DNA of 64,000 nucleotides from Trichobilharzia regenti (lineage: Eukaryota; Platyhelminthes; Trematoda; Strigeidida; Schistosomatidae), in contig OX235262.1 of the NCBI GenBank assembly GCA_944472135.2, positions 66,340,887-66,404,886 of the forward strand, in the 5' to 3' direction. A program made the translations under genes and the position numbers. Shown piece by piece: positions 1-11,165 of the stretch (positions are counted from its first letter, which is position 1; each line of letters starts with the position of its first letter). Under the pieces are notes generated by a model that worked only from the letters and a program-made list of their open reading frames with translations, made no database searches and was not told where the DNA came from.

Positions 1-660
1 GTTAGGGTTGAAAAAGAGATAGGAATGGTCAAATCAAAAGACGGCATCAGTCCATGAAGTCTTTGACTTCTGGTTTGAGCCACATGGGGTGGTATAGATT
101 GCCTGGATAGAGTCCTGGAGATGCTAAGAAGATATAGCTTGAGATGTAACTCAACATCATTCTCAGTGGCACAGATGCATTAATTCTTAGTAATCTTTCA
201 GTAGACGAGGCTGTAAAATTATATCGATTGAGATGGTTGGGACATGTGCTATTTATGCCTAGCTATCACCTTCCTCAATGGGCAGTTTTAGCTGACATAG
301 GGTCAGGCTGGAAAAGAGCTAGCACATAGTGGTCAAACAAAAAACATGTCTTCACCAGTCAATCAAATCCACAACAGTTAGTTTAAGCCAGCCACGGAGG
401 AAGATACAGACTTTCTGGTTGGGATCCTCTGGACGGTAAAAACCAATGGCTGGCGACAAATAATGATATGGCTCAAAGTCGTTCTCAATGGCTAGTACAG
501 ATGCATCCACCCCTTGTGACTATATTGTTCTTCCATATTACTATTCTTTTTGCCTCATATCTCTGTTCTGAATCTCTTTTTACTTTATTCTCTTGCTTTG
601 TTCGCTAAGTGAAGTGTAGCAACTCGAACTGCTACATATCGGTGGACAGTTCTATGTTGA
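1..660 (+). mobile_element. LINE 3' end (family with PGWGPRD tail), degenerate
   Basis: The sequence matches in broken frames the same C-terminal tail as the better copy at 1575-2240: LRWLGHV, RGR-Y-LSGWDPLDGKN-like and MAQSRSQWL. It continues into a T-rich 3' tail to about 660. A related tail-like stretch follows to about 900. It is cut by the window edge. Confidence 0.6.
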
Positions 661-1574
661 AACCAGTCAGACATCGTTATCTCATGTTTTCCCATGTTAC
701 TGTTCTTTTTCATATACATCACTGCAAATAATAGTTTGTTTAAAAAATGTTTTCTATACCTTTGCGTGTTATGTGTAGTGCAGCAACTTAAACTGTTGTA
801 CTTTTGTGTAGAAGTCCTACGTTGCGATAGAATTAGTAAGTATGTGTAGTTACAAGTGATCCACTAATAAATGTGTTGTCATGACTTGTAAGTTGTAATT
901 ATAGGTTCAATGCTTCTCAATATACGTCTAACTTCATTGTATTGTATACGCGTGGTGTATTGAGTGTGTCATTTTAATTCTCTCTGTACTCTGGTATCAT
1001 TCAATACAAGCATATTTACGTTTACGACACTATTGAAAAGGCTGTAGTACAAATAAGTTGTTTTGAATTACAAATCAAATGTGCCTTCAATTCACCTCCA
1101 CGTTACTCAATTCCACTTAAGTAATATATGCAAAAAACAAGTAAATTACACGGTTGACCAAAATACATGTTACTTTTTCCAACTCTTTTCACCTAAAATA
1201 ATCGATTATTTGACTAAATAAACATATCTACAAAGAATCTTTTCAAAGAGTAGATAATATTATTGATTATGTGGAATAAACTAGTTTAGAATGAAAGTAT
1301 CAATTTACACACAGAATACATGTAACATTATACTTCACACCATTGTTAAAAAAATGTCTTTGTTTGCAAGATTTACGTAGATTTATAAGTTAGAAAGGTA
1401 ATGTAGAGTTTGTTTCATGATTAAACTGACTATTTTATGATAACATCCTTGTTATCTGTTGATTATTACAACATACTAAAAAATTGAATTTAAAGTTCAA
1501 ACAAATCACATGTCTATCTATTTACCGGTAACCTACCTAGACTGGACAGTATGCCAATTACCACAGCTTCTGTC

Positions 1575-2240
1575 TGTTTTCGACATAGAACTTTGCACAA
1601 ATGTGCGGAAGTTCAAGTCGCCACACTCCGTGTAGCACGCGAAGCAAGAGAAGAAAGTACAAGAAAAGCATAATAGAAACAGTGAGCAGAGGTGTGAGAC
1701 AAAGGAGGAGTAATAACGAAGAACAAAACAGTTTCATTGGAGATCATAAGTCACAAGGAGTGGATACATCTGCGCCACTGAGAACGATTTTGAGCCATGT
1801 CGCCAATTGTTTCCAACCATATATTTTTACCGTCCCGAGGACCCCAGCCTGGAAGTCTACACCTTCCTACGTGGCTTAGACCAACTGTTGTGGATTTCAT
1901 TGACTGGTGACAAGTTTTTGTTTGACCGCCGCTAGCTTTTTCCCAGCCTGGCCCTATATCCGCTAACATTGCTCGTCGAGGGAGGCGATGGCTTGGCATA
2001 CGTAACACATGTCCTAACCATCTCAGTCTTTGTAGCTTCACGACTTCGTCGATTGATTTCCCCTGTTTACCTAGAACTCGACGCCTAACCTCAATGTTGC
2101 TCACCTTATTATGCCACTTTACACGGGAGATAGAACGCAGGCACCTATGATCAAAGACAGCTAGTCTTTTCATGTCTTCCACTCTCAGTGGCCAGGTCTC
2201 ACAACCATAAAGGAGGACGGAGCGGACTGATGAGCAGTAC
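1575..2240 (-). mobile_element. 5'-truncated LINE, C-terminal region after the reverse transcriptase
   Basis: An open minus frame of about 164 residues reads SVRSVLLYGCETWPLR, then ISRVKWHNKVSNIEVRRRVL, LQRLRWLGHVLRMPSHRLPR, and GRCRLPGWGPRDGKN. The LLYGCETW and RWLGHVLR blocks are typical of the region behind the reverse transcriptase in non-LTR elements. A 15-base direct repeat (ACCACAGCTTCTGTC) flanks it at 1560-1574 and 2241-2255, as expected for a target-site duplication. The rest of the element is missing. Confidence 0.7.
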
Positions 2241-2259
2241 ACCACAGCTTCTGTCCTGT

Positions 2260-3640
2260 TAAGTAAAAAAGAGTCTTAGTGCGGTGTCTCTTTAGTGGAA
2301 ACCAACAAATATGCATAGAAGACATACTAGAAGATGAAGAAAGAAAACTGACACAAACTCTGGTTGGTAATAATAATCCAGGGAGTTCATAAGATATTAA
2401 GTGGTCAGAACTCTAGGACCCATTCTCCAACTAGCTGCTAAGAAAGACATATATATCAAGCTGCCTTATATGGGTAATCATAGGAAGCTAAGTAACTCAA
2501 CAACGGTTGGACACTGCAGTTGAAAAACTTCTTATGTAGCTAAGATCAGAATTATTAACAGTATGAAGCTCAAATATTCGTCTTAGCCCTTAGAAAATGA
2601 GAAAAATAATGTCAAATCCCACTGTATTTAGCAATTTAAATGTACGTGTGGCTACGCGTACATAGGGAGGATTCGTCGATCTTCGCAAGTAAGTGCTTCA
2701 AAAGAGTATTCTTTATTGGCTTCAGAAGCCAATGGATTACCCAGAACCCATTAATAATGAGAACGGACAACCTAGCTCTTCTATTGCGAAACATTAAAGA
2801 GATGGGATATAAAATTTATGTTTACATGTCTTGTAAACCTATCCGTGAAAACTGTTTGGAGCGTATCCCAAAGTTTGTGGAAACCCTAGCAATTAGGAAG
2901 TTTAAACCACCTTTGCGTCTAAAAACAATTCGTCATCAAATTAAAACTTCTTTACTAAACTAGGGCAAATGTACTTCTATACCTCCCCTATTAGGTTTAT
3001 TGATCTTCATTGTTATTTTGACCTTCATTATTCCCCTTAACGTGACGTTTTTCTATTTTCTCATTCGTCAACGCCTTATTATTTTCATATATATATTCCT
3101 GTGACAAGCACATGTATGATAACACTGTCCAAAATATGTTGCGCAATTACACTTCACAGCTCAGATAAATTACGTCTTCTTATTGCTTTGTTGAGACTCT
3201 TAAAGAGAACTAAGCATTCTAAATTAAAATCTGTTAGATATGTTAACAAAAGACTCTTCTCCGTTAAACCCTGTGCAATTTTGGTGACTATGCTCAATCA
3301 TACGAAGAAGTGGAAGCTCACTTTGAAGTATTCTCATGTAAATAAACCATTAGTAGTCTTGGAAGTCACTACGCCTAGTTTTTGAATCGGAGTATTTAGC
3401 CAGTTTTACGTGAAATTATGGCTCCTTTGGTGTCGCCCAACAGAAAAATGAATAAAGTACATCACTTCCTATTTGATGCATAGATTGTAAGAAGTCATGA
3501 CGTTTCTGCTGAAATTTTGACCCAGTACCTAATGTTCGACACTTGCAGACGTTATTCAATAAGCTATTGAGCGACTAAACGTATACGGGGGGACGAACCC
3601 ATGAACCCAATTGGAGTCAAAATCATCTCGTTGATCTGAT
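2260..3640. other. Unassigned intergenic or intron DNA with two short open frames
   Basis: Open plus frames of 107 residues (2640-2963) and 94 residues (3101-3385) are basic and Ile/Leu/Lys-rich. I recognise no domain in them and see no good splice sites, so they are not called as genes. They could be decayed mobile-element coding sequence. Confidence 0.3.
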
Positions 3641-3960
3641 TTTCATTAGTGACTGACAACAGGACGAAGTTGTATAGACTTCTGTTGAGAAGTTGTGACC
3701 AATGGGATCAACGAGGTCAGGTGTGACAACAAATACTGGCCGATGATATTGGTTGAAGGTGGTGTTAAAAATCATGCAATGACAGAAGTTAGAGTTCGTG
3801 GACCACTAGGTTCCATCTGAGTCGCTGAATGGTCCATGAGTTGGGCTCATAACCTGAAGGTTCTGCATTCGCTCCCTAGTATGTTCATGGGTAAGTACTT
3901 CTGAAGAGTCCGAAACTGGTGAGAAACAGCTGCCCAGTATTTTCTGGCTTACGTAGATTT
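3640..3960 (+). repeat. SINE family c, degenerate, with hammerhead-like block
   Basis: It contains the family's 5' part (AGGTGTGACAACAAATA), the tRNA-like part (GTCGCTGAATGG and AACCTGAAGGT) and a hammerhead-like block near 3893-3943. That block has CTGAAGAG and GAAACAGCTG, but stem II is damaged and the base before the cleavage position is changed. Confidence 0.55.
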
Positions 3961-4298
3961 CCAAATGACGTCAATACATGATTACACTTGAAACCAATCA
4001 AATCCTCACAAGTTAACACTTGAAATCTGAATCCCTTTCTTGTAGATCAGATATCATTCTGATTTTTGTACTTGGTATTTACCGGTGATTATTTCTGTAA
4101 ACACAAATGGCTGTTCCCTTTGGAAACTGCTATCCGATGAAAAATTGATAAGGTAGTTACAAATGCAAACAAACAAACAAACGAAACTGATCACATTGAT
4201 AAAATCTATGTCGTCGTAATGCATTCTCACAAATATTTTCGTATCATTTATTCACCAGTTACCTTTCTTTTTGCTTTCATCCCTTCAACTACACTCAG

Positions 4299-4538
4299 AT
4301 AGCTGAACATCAATCAAGAAAAGCAGCAGAAAAACAAGAACAAGCTGAAAATGAAGCAGCTAGATTGAAATTTCTTCGTGATATGCATGCAAAACAATCA
4401 CGTATAGATATGGCACGACTTAAAGAAGCACAAGATTTACGTTTAGCTGAAATTAAACAAAAAAGATTATTAAGTCAGTTGGAAAAAATTAAACTATCCG
4501 ATGAACGTGAAAGCAGATTGGAGAAATTAAGAAAAAAG
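4299..4538 (+). CDS. CCDC148-like exon: coiled coil
   Basis: The frame opens after an AACTACACTCAG acceptor with IAEHQSRKAAEKQEQAENEA and runs 80 codons to EKLRKK at an AAG/GTAATA donor. It is almost all charged residues plus Leu, typical of a long helix. The open frame continues past the donor to a stop at about 4634, but the residues there lose the coiled-coil pattern. I therefore end the exon at 4538. Phase is 0 on both sides. Confidence 0.78.
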
Positions 4539-7500
4539 GTAATAAATCTTTTTAAACCATATTCTTTGCTTCATAATACATTGGAAATAACTTATGAAGT
4601 TGTACTACCAGAGATTTGTAACTTAGATATTTGATTGTGAAATTACTGCCATTAGTCAGGGTAACATAGTCAACCAAGATAACACAGAACCTCTTCTAGG
4701 CTTGCTTGTTTTGGGAACTGGGATAGCAATTTTGTGCAACTGAAGCCCATGAAACAATAATATATATTTTTAACCTTTACAGAATGTTTGAAAACTGTAT
4801 TTTGAGTTGTTTCTAGTTCTTTCGAATCTGTGATGTCGAAGCTCATGGTTCCTTCACAATTTATTCTTTGTGATAGTAATATTTGTCTAAAGAATATAAC
4901 AGGCTTTTTATTTGATTTTATATCTGAATTGTAGATAATCAAGTCAAAACTATAAAAATTATCAGACGGTGTCCGCTGCTCCAAATTTAGATTCATTCAC
5001 CGCAGGCAATAGGTTGTTTATATTGTCAGCAACACTAAAGCGTCGGTGGCGCAGAAGTAGAATGTTCACCAGCCACTCAGGTAGTTCAGGGTTCGATCAC
5101 GGGCAGACTCAATCAGACACTAGTAACTAGTGTCCAATGAAAGCATAAATTTTGTTTATAATCCGGCTACGTACTACATCAAGATGTTAATTATTTATAC
5201 ATCTGCTTCTATCCTACCATTATCTTACATCCCTTGTCATTTTATATCAGATCCTCTGCCATGATGAAGACCAAACGTACTTAATATTCAATATTATTTC
5301 TAATTATTATATCACTTTATTATCTTGGTCGATGTCACGATTTGATCTGTCATTCGCACAACCGTTTGCATTTTCCCTTGTTGTAGATTAATTAGATAAA
5401 AAATCTTGTGGTATTTGTTTCCACATATATATATATATATATATATATATACGTGTGGAAGGATTTATTCGGTGCTGATTTTACCTTTGAACTACTGTGA
5501 GTCAGTGGCACAGCGGTTTAGGGCCATGTACATGGTCCAGGGTTCGACTCCCTGCCGACGCACGCAAAATTGGGCTACGGATATCACATGTTGTAAACTT
5601 CATACTTGTACCAAAAATACGGTGTGGAATCAAGCTGTAATCAAAAAAATTATCTGCAATTGGTAATAATATCTTAAACCATTAAACTATACATATGTGG
5701 AGTGCTTAAAGCATACAAAGTGAATTTAATTCAACAGTAGTATAATATTAGTATGATGGTAACTAGTAGTGTAATCTAGGATGCTCATTTCTTTCTACTA
5801 AGGAACCTTCATCTAAATGTATCTTTATCCTCACTGAGTGACAGGTAATGCTGCATTTGAAACACGAACCCCTCATCCGTCGTTTCATAGGAAAGTGAAC
5901 ATTTTAGTCAATGAGAAATCCAAATCAACTTAGGCACTCATTTTAATAACGATTTTATAAAACATGAAGTTTTCAGCATTTTACATGCTGTAAAAGTCAC
6001 TTGTATATTTTACAGACAAAATCAAAAGAAGCAACTATGAATACTGGTATTTTTTTTTGAACCAGCTGATGAGCAGTCATTTTCTTCTATAACTGTACAT
6101 TTCATTGCTTGCAACCGTCTGCTATGATATTCTCTCTGAAATTTATGCGGAACACAAAAAGTGATAGGTTGAAATATGCATATTTTATTAAATGTATGAA
6201 TGAGAATAGTATAATTTGAGGAATGCCTTTGATTGGTGAAAACAAGAAGAAAAGGAGTAATTCGAAGTATAACGTGTTTGATGGAAGAGGTTATTTCAGT
6301 GGCGCAAGGTTTAAGCATGCCATCACTTTGAGATTATTATTTTTAGCTAAATAGTAAAGAGGACAAATACTTGCCAGCGATGACATTTGCTAGTGGTCGC
6401 ACGGTGTCGTGAATCGGCAGAAGTTGGAATTCATGGGCCATTGAATCGGATCACAATGGCTTAATGGTCTACGAGCTAGCTCGCCTTGTAACCAGAAGCT
6501 ACTGAATTCGAATCGTGATGGGTGCATGCTGATGAAGAGTCCAGTAATAAGACAAAGCAGCTGTCCAGCACTCCCAAGTCTTTCATTGGCTCTCTAACCA
6601 ATGTCAGCTCATGATGAGAACATCGTAGATCCTTTTATGTCATTTGAAGAGAAGTTAAATATTGAGTTTGTTCGTACCAGAGAATAATGTATATACAATA
6701 ATAATGTAAACTTTGTTAGGAAACCAAAGCTAAAATATTCTTTATTTTCCTTAGGTTCGACCAAATGTTCTACCAGATCCAAATCGATCAATGTCTGATA
6801 CTGAAGTGAGTAAAAGTATAATTTTCAATGCAGTAATTAATTTCACACTATTAATAATTTCTGCTGCTGCTGCTTTATAAATATTCCAACTGAATTGTAT
6901 TCCCAGTCTATATCATATTGATTGTGAGTCCGTTGAAGTTATAGTTACTTTGCTCTGCATGACTCTGTAATAAACGGCATAGAGTTACAGTAGTGAAATT
7001 CTAAGTATAGTAATAAAGTCGAATTTTAGACTTCTGGCAGTACTTTAAACACCTTTGTGCATGAACAGTAATATTCACACTGTCATTGTGTGCTGATGAC
7101 AACAAACTATTGTTTGCTTATTTAAATTTGATTGCATGGAGGATTTAATCATGAGCTGACATCAGTTAGAGAACCACTGGAAAACCTGGGAGTACTGGAC
7201 AGCTGTTTCGTCCTAGTTTGGGACTCTTCAGCAGTACGCACCCATCGGGATTCGAACCCAGGACCTTCTGGTTACAAGGCGAGCTCGTAGACCATTGAGC
7301 CACTGGGACCCGATCCAATGGTCCTTGAATTCTAACTTCTGCCAATTCACGATATAGCGCGACCACTTCGCAATGTCTTCTTCGATGAGTTACTGCCTCA
7401 TCTTCAACCTGCTGTACCCTACTGGTCACGGCTTCCCACTAGAACCTCAGGTTAACTGCCTGGGGTTTATTTAAATTTACTTAAGGAATTTCAATGTTTT

Positions 7501-10500
7501 TAAATGTTGGCAGTAAAGTCTGTCTTTTGACACAGAATCGGTTAAAAAACGAACTAGAAGGCTCTTCAACACTAATAATCAGCCGTCTGTCAGCATCCCT
7601 TAATTTGTATTATTTGAAAGCATTGCATGTCATCATGGTGAATAAGTGTTCCTACCAATCAGGATACATACAACTAGGTTGATGATACTTCTCCGTTTAT
7701 GTTTTATGTGTAGCGGGTGATGATTTATAGTTGAAGTGAAAATCTTGGTTGCGATAAGATGCAGCTCAGACGACAGTATTAGTCCTCCGATTAAGAGGTA
7801 TCCTAGATGTGTTCTAAGTTATCTTGCCAGATAACTCGTAAAAGTAGCAGAGGTGGTGGCATTGGTGAGTGCTCCCAATATTTATAAATTCACTAAATAC
7901 TACTTTTTCTAATGTGTTGTCACTTGCTTTAAATCATTATTAATAGGATGCTAATATTTTCATTAAAAGACTTTAAAATCTCAGAAGTCTCCGACCATAA
8001 GTCAGACTACTGAATTATTAGAATTTTTCACTTGTGAAAATTTAAAGAAGACTGTAAAAACTCGAGAAAGGACAAGCTAATACCAAATGTTTCCTAAAAT
8101 ACAGCTGTACAGCTGACTTTTCCTATTATTATCCTTGTTCTGTCAAACAGTTTCTTTTGTTATTCAGAAACGGTAGCCAAAACGGTAGTAATAATCATAA
8201 CATGGAAACAGTTCTACAAAAGCGATCACATTTATATATATATATATAAGGTTGTTTAACATGCGAAAATTTCAAGGGATGGAGTTTCATTTTTTTGTGA
8301 AAATCCAGTATAAAATTATGATAAGTGAATAAGTGGAAGGAAATAAGAGGAAGGGATGACTCTTAATTCTAAAAGTCAATATTTCATTATTGTTAGATGT
8401 TGGGATGCAGTTGAAAAGATGCTCAATGCATAGCTTTAAGAATTGTTGGCTCTTGTCTGCATGAAGCATCTGGAACCTTGATGGAACTTATATCCTTTTA
8501 GAGATCCCAAGACCTATTATATAGCACTCAGGTGTGAGACCTTACCACTGACGTATGTTGCTGGTGTCTGATCTCTTGTAGGACTGTAATAGATCCACTG
8601 GTTGGCAACAAGAGAATATGCTTTTTAAAGTTGAATGGTAAACGTTAACACACCAATCTGCTCAGTTATACCTTATTAACTTATATTTAGGATGTAGAAT
8701 TTAAGACGTATTTCTAGTTTTTTGCACTGTCTTATAGTGTACATAATTCTAGATAGACATCTTGAAATCGGTACTTCTACCTGGTTCAGAGACTTGGAGT
8801 GTCATGAGAAGCATTCTCAACATTTTACTGAAGACATTTATCAACTCCTGACCTCACTGTCTTGATACTGAAGATCGATTCTACAGAAAGGATTAACAAC
8901 AGGAAACTCCGTGAGCGATCCAGCCAAGAAAGTATGGATGGAAAGTATGGAAAAGAATGAAGATGGATCGGACATAAATTGCGTGGACCATGGAGTGACA
9001 TCATGCGCTGAGCCTCAAGTGATAGCCAAGTGGAAAAAAAGGAGTTGACCTTTTGAGAGTAACACAGAAGAGACCTTGAGGAAAGGAGAAGGAGAAAACT
9101 TATGGACAATCGTGGAGCCAGCTTAAAAGGACTGCGGAGAATGAGGTGAAGTTGAACTCTGCTGCTGAAGCCTTTTATCCCACATGGGACTCAAAGAAAT
9201 AGTAATAATAATAATCGTTTTCCCATTGGATGCCACGTAGACATTTTAATTCGGAATACAAAATAAACATTAAAGTCGATGTTTAAAATTAGTTTTAAAC
9301 TCACTTTATAGTGACAGCTGTCTGCTAGCCGAAATCGGTAGACAACATTTTACGTCAGTGTTTACATCCAAAATCTTGGTCATGAGAAAAAAACAAAAAC
9401 AAAGCCTAACGTTGAGGAACTCAACAACCAATCACAGAAGACTTAGCGTGGATAGATACGATTAGCAGATATATCAACGGACTGTCTAAGAAACGGCAAC
9501 AAAGAGAGATGACAGAATAACCTTCAGCAGGAAAACAACCAATCAGAAGACGTTACCTCTCTGCTAACAATAACGAACAGTGCGTCGGTGGCACAGTGGT
9601 TAGGACTCTCGCCGACCGTGCACATGGTCCAGGGTTCGAGCCCACGCCGGTGCACACCTGATATCTATGGTCGGCCTGCAAAATTTGGGCTACCGATATC
9701 CATGCTGAAAATTCCATACTTGTACCGAAAATACGGTGTGGAATCAAGCTGTAAATCAAAAATCAAAAAAAAAAATCAAAAAATAAAAAATAATAAAGTA
9801 CATAAAAATCTATAAATATCTGTTGATTTTCTCAATAAACGATCTGTTGCCTGGCCATTGTCTTCTGTTGTTACAACTTAGCTTCAGTTCATTATGGACT
9901 TTCACACTGAGTGTTTGAATGGAAGTGCTCGACCTGTGTTAACATATCCGCTGCTTGTGAATCCAGTGACGAGTCCCAAGTGGGACAAAATGTGCATCCT
10001 GCATCCCAGTGCTGGACTTCATCCACTAAATTACTTCAGCTTAAATCTTCGGATGTCGTAAAGCATTCACAAACAGAAGCCGATATGTTAACAGAGGCCG
10101 AGCACTTCATTCCAATCAGTCAACGGAAAATCCAAATTGAACTAAAGGTACATTCAGATGACGAACCCCTAATAGGACGAAAGGCATATCCTGGATTTCA
10201 CTGCTAATCTCCTCTCCTAACTTCATTGAATATTTATAAGGCTAAAGTAATTGTGATAACTAAATTATCTTTTATTGATTCTATTTCGTTATTTACTTAC
10301 AATTTATCTAGTCATGGAGGTTGAAGACAGAAGACCATCTACACAATACTGAAACCTCAATAGAAAGACAAATGTCTAATTCTACTGCTACAACCACCAC
10401 TACTAGTAATAATATTAGTAATAGGTTTGAATCAAAACTATACACCTACACAAATGCTCAATTATGCGCAGATAATCGTACCCGTCTGACTACAGCATTA

Positions 10501-10641
10501 TATAATGCCGGTGTATTGGATACCGATTATGCTAGAATGGTATTATCAAGTGTAACGCCCAACCGTCAAACACGTAAGGATACAATAACTTCTAAGGAGT
10601 TTCAAGAAGCATTAAACGATACTGTACATAATTTGTTTTAA
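4299..10641 (+). CDS. CCDC148-like coiled-coil protein, last three exons (5' part not found)
   Basis: Exons 4299-4538, 6755-6805 and 10312-10641 are all phase 0 and together encode 206 residues and a TAA. The first part is a charged heptad-like coiled coil rich in K, E, R, Q and L. The second is VRPNVLPDPNRSMSDTE. The end carries YTYTNAQLCADNRTRL, then AGVLDTDYARMVL, then RKDTITSKEF. This pattern (YTNxQ, a D-x-R-x-RL block, an AG...YA..VL block, a closing RKD) resembles what I recall of the C-terminus of CCDC148, a poorly characterised coiled-coil protein. That identity is from memory and only moderately sure. Upstream exons were not found in 1-4298 and probably lie outside the window. The gene converges on the TTLL4-like gene. 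Confidence 0.72.
5040..5165 (+). repeat. tRNA-like SINE fragment
   Basis: It starts CGTCGGTGGCGCAGAAGTAG (box A-like) with GGGTTCGATC (box B) 50 bases on. It is followed by CACTAGTAACTAGTGTCCAA, which also occurs in the family-d copy near 55820. It appears to be a shortened or mixed copy. Confidence 0.5.
5499..5660 (+). repeat. SINE family a
   Basis: tRNA-like head (CAGTGGCACAGCGG; GGGTTCGACTCCC) joined to the family tail ending CGGTGTGGAATCAAGCTG and an A-rich end. An (AT)n run at 5424-5452 lies just upstream. The family is also seen at 9580, 11367, 42458 (minus) and 50117. Confidence 0.75.
6370..6625 (+). repeat. SINE family c
   Basis: Starts with the TTGCTAGTGGTCGCACGGTG region, then the tRNA-like head (CAATGGCTTAATGGTCTACG; GAATTCGAATC) and a decayed hammerhead block (CTGATGAAGAGTCC), and ends at GTCAGCTCATGATGA. 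It lies just upstream of the 51-nt exon at 6755. Confidence 0.7.
6755..6805 (+). CDS. CCDC148-like exon: short linker
   Basis: A 51-nt exon with a TTTATTTTCCTTAG acceptor and a GAA/GTGAGT donor encodes VRPNVLPDPNRSMSDTE. It is phase 0 on both sides, so it joins LRKK upstream to SWRLKTED downstream with no frame break. It is short, but its splice sites are good. Confidence 0.7.
7145..7470 (-). repeat. SINE family c, well preserved, with intact hammerhead core
   Basis: Read on the minus strand it has a 5' part, a tRNA-like head with CCAGTGGCTCAATGGTCTAC (box A) and GGGTTCGAATCCC (box B), a hammerhead block at 7237-7192, and the terminal GTCAGCTCATGATTAAATCC. It lies in the second CCDC148-like intron, antisense to that gene. 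Confidence 0.8.
7192..7237 (-). ncRNA. Type I-like hammerhead ribozyme core inside a SINE
   Basis: The 46 bases on the minus strand contain every conserved hammerhead position. Stem I is GTACTG with CAGTAC, followed by CTGAAGA (C3 to A9). Stem II is GTCC with GGAC around a 7-base loop. Then come GAAA, stem III as ACAG with CTGT, and C17 before the stem I return strand. Stem III has no loop, so a monomer would be strained. Family knowledge: schistosome Sm-alpha and other metazoan retroposon hammerheads have similarly minimal stem III and are thought to work best as dimers. Cleavage activity is inferred, not shown. Confidence 0.75.
8465..8625 (-). repeat. SINE family d, degenerate
   Basis: Shares ACCTTGATGGAACTTATATCC, CCTTACCACTGA and GTAGGACTGTA with the longer copies at 38190 and 55500. 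The tRNA-like box A is readable on the minus strand. Confidence 0.45.
8770..9215 (+). mobile_element. RTE-clade LINE (SR2-like) 3' end
   Basis: Broken frames match the post-RT tail: ACTGAAGATCGATTCTAC, GGAAAGAATGAAGATGGATC, GGACATAAATTGCGTGGACC. The copy ends in ACTCAAAGAAATAG and an (ATA)n tail. The same tail is better preserved at 61650-62480. Confidence 0.7.
9580..9775 (+). repeat. SINE family a, near full length
   Basis: The tRNA-like head has TCGGTGGCACAGTGGTTAGG (box A) and GGGTTCGAGCCC (box B). The tail includes an inverted repeat, ATTCCATAC (9711-9719) with GTGTGGAAT (9736-9744), and ends in an A-rich stretch. The hairpin is kept in the other copies. Confidence 0.85.
9905..10210 (+). 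repeat. Sm-alpha-like unit with two hammerhead-like blocks
   Basis: Two hammerhead-like blocks (9961-10004 and 10152-10196) are about 191 bases apart. Each pairs a stem I strand (ATCCAG or ATTCAG) with CTGCAT or CTGGAT. Between them is the TTAACAGAGGCCGAGCACTT segment seen also at 31630 and 33095. It ends about 100 bases before the acceptor of the CCDC148-like last exon, so it would be transcribed in that intron. Confidence 0.6.
10312..10641 (+). CDS. CCDC148-like terminal exon
   Basis: The acceptor is TACAATTTATCTAG. The frame begins SWRLKTEDHLHNT in phase 0, passes through a Thr/Ser/Asn-rich stretch, and then a conserved-looking block (YTYTNAQLCADNRTRL, GVLDTDYARMVLSSV, NRQTRKDTITSKEFQEAL). 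It ends at TAA 10639-10641. There is a short TA run about 40 bases downstream. No canonical AATAAA was identified. Confidence 0.8.
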   Translation, partial: SWRLKTEDHLHNTETSIERQMSNSTATTTTTSNNISNRFESKLYTYTNAQLCADNRTRLTTALYNAGVLDTDYARMVLSSVTPNRQTRKDTITSKEFQEALNDTVHNLF

Positions 10642-10984
10642 AATTACAGATAAAAAATGTTATATCAACATGTATGTACATAAATATATATATATATATA
10701 CTGTAAGCTAAATGGTATGTCTGCTAATATAACAGTGTCCTAATTAATGATATTTACTTCTGATCTACAAAGAATTATACTTTATCAAGGTACAAATGAA
10801 GCTTCCTGTATAGTCAGTCAGTCTATAAGTCTACTTTATGAAGTAATGAGTGTATTAGGTAACTTCTGAATACGCAACAGTCACAAGGAATGTAATGCAC
10901 ATTAACAATGAACCATACTTACACTCTGAGGGATAGTTAGCAAAACTTAATTAGGTAAACTGGAGGACTTCGAAACTATGCCAA

Positions 10985-11165
10985 ATTTAAAATGAAACAT
11001 ATAATTTATTTTAACTGAGAGCTAGCTCTAACCAAAAGGTCCTGAGTCCGAACCCCGGTGGGTGCGTACTGCAGAAGAGTCCCAAACTAGGACGAAACAG
11101 CTGTCCAGTACTCCTAGGTTTTCCAGTGGTTCTCTAACCAATGTCAGCTCATGATGAAATCCTGT
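10985..11165 (+). repeat. SINE family c, 5'-truncated, near-intact hammerhead
   Basis: It starts within the head (GAGAGCTAGCTC; GAGTCCGAACCCCGG) and carries the hammerhead block at about 11067-11112. The core reads CAGAAGA instead of CTGAAGA, a change at U4. All other core and stem bases are kept. Confidence 0.75.

Noticed and set aside
1..12. GTTAGGGTTG at the window start as telomere-like repeat
   Set aside because: Only one TTAGGG unit is present and LINE sequence follows at once.
1601..1879. 92-residue plus frame
   Set aside because: It is antisense to the 3' part of the LINE at 1575-2240.
5499..5600. tRNA-like sequences with box A and box B
   Set aside because: They recur with the same non-tRNA tails at many places and lack a proper acceptor stem, so they are SINE heads, not tRNA genes.
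6016..6043. Short in-frame stretch after TATTTTACAG that could be a CCDC148-like exon
   Set aside because: The only donor-like site leaves phase 1, and joining it to the exon at 6755 brings an early stop. The 4538 to 6755 join is phase 0 and reads cleanly.
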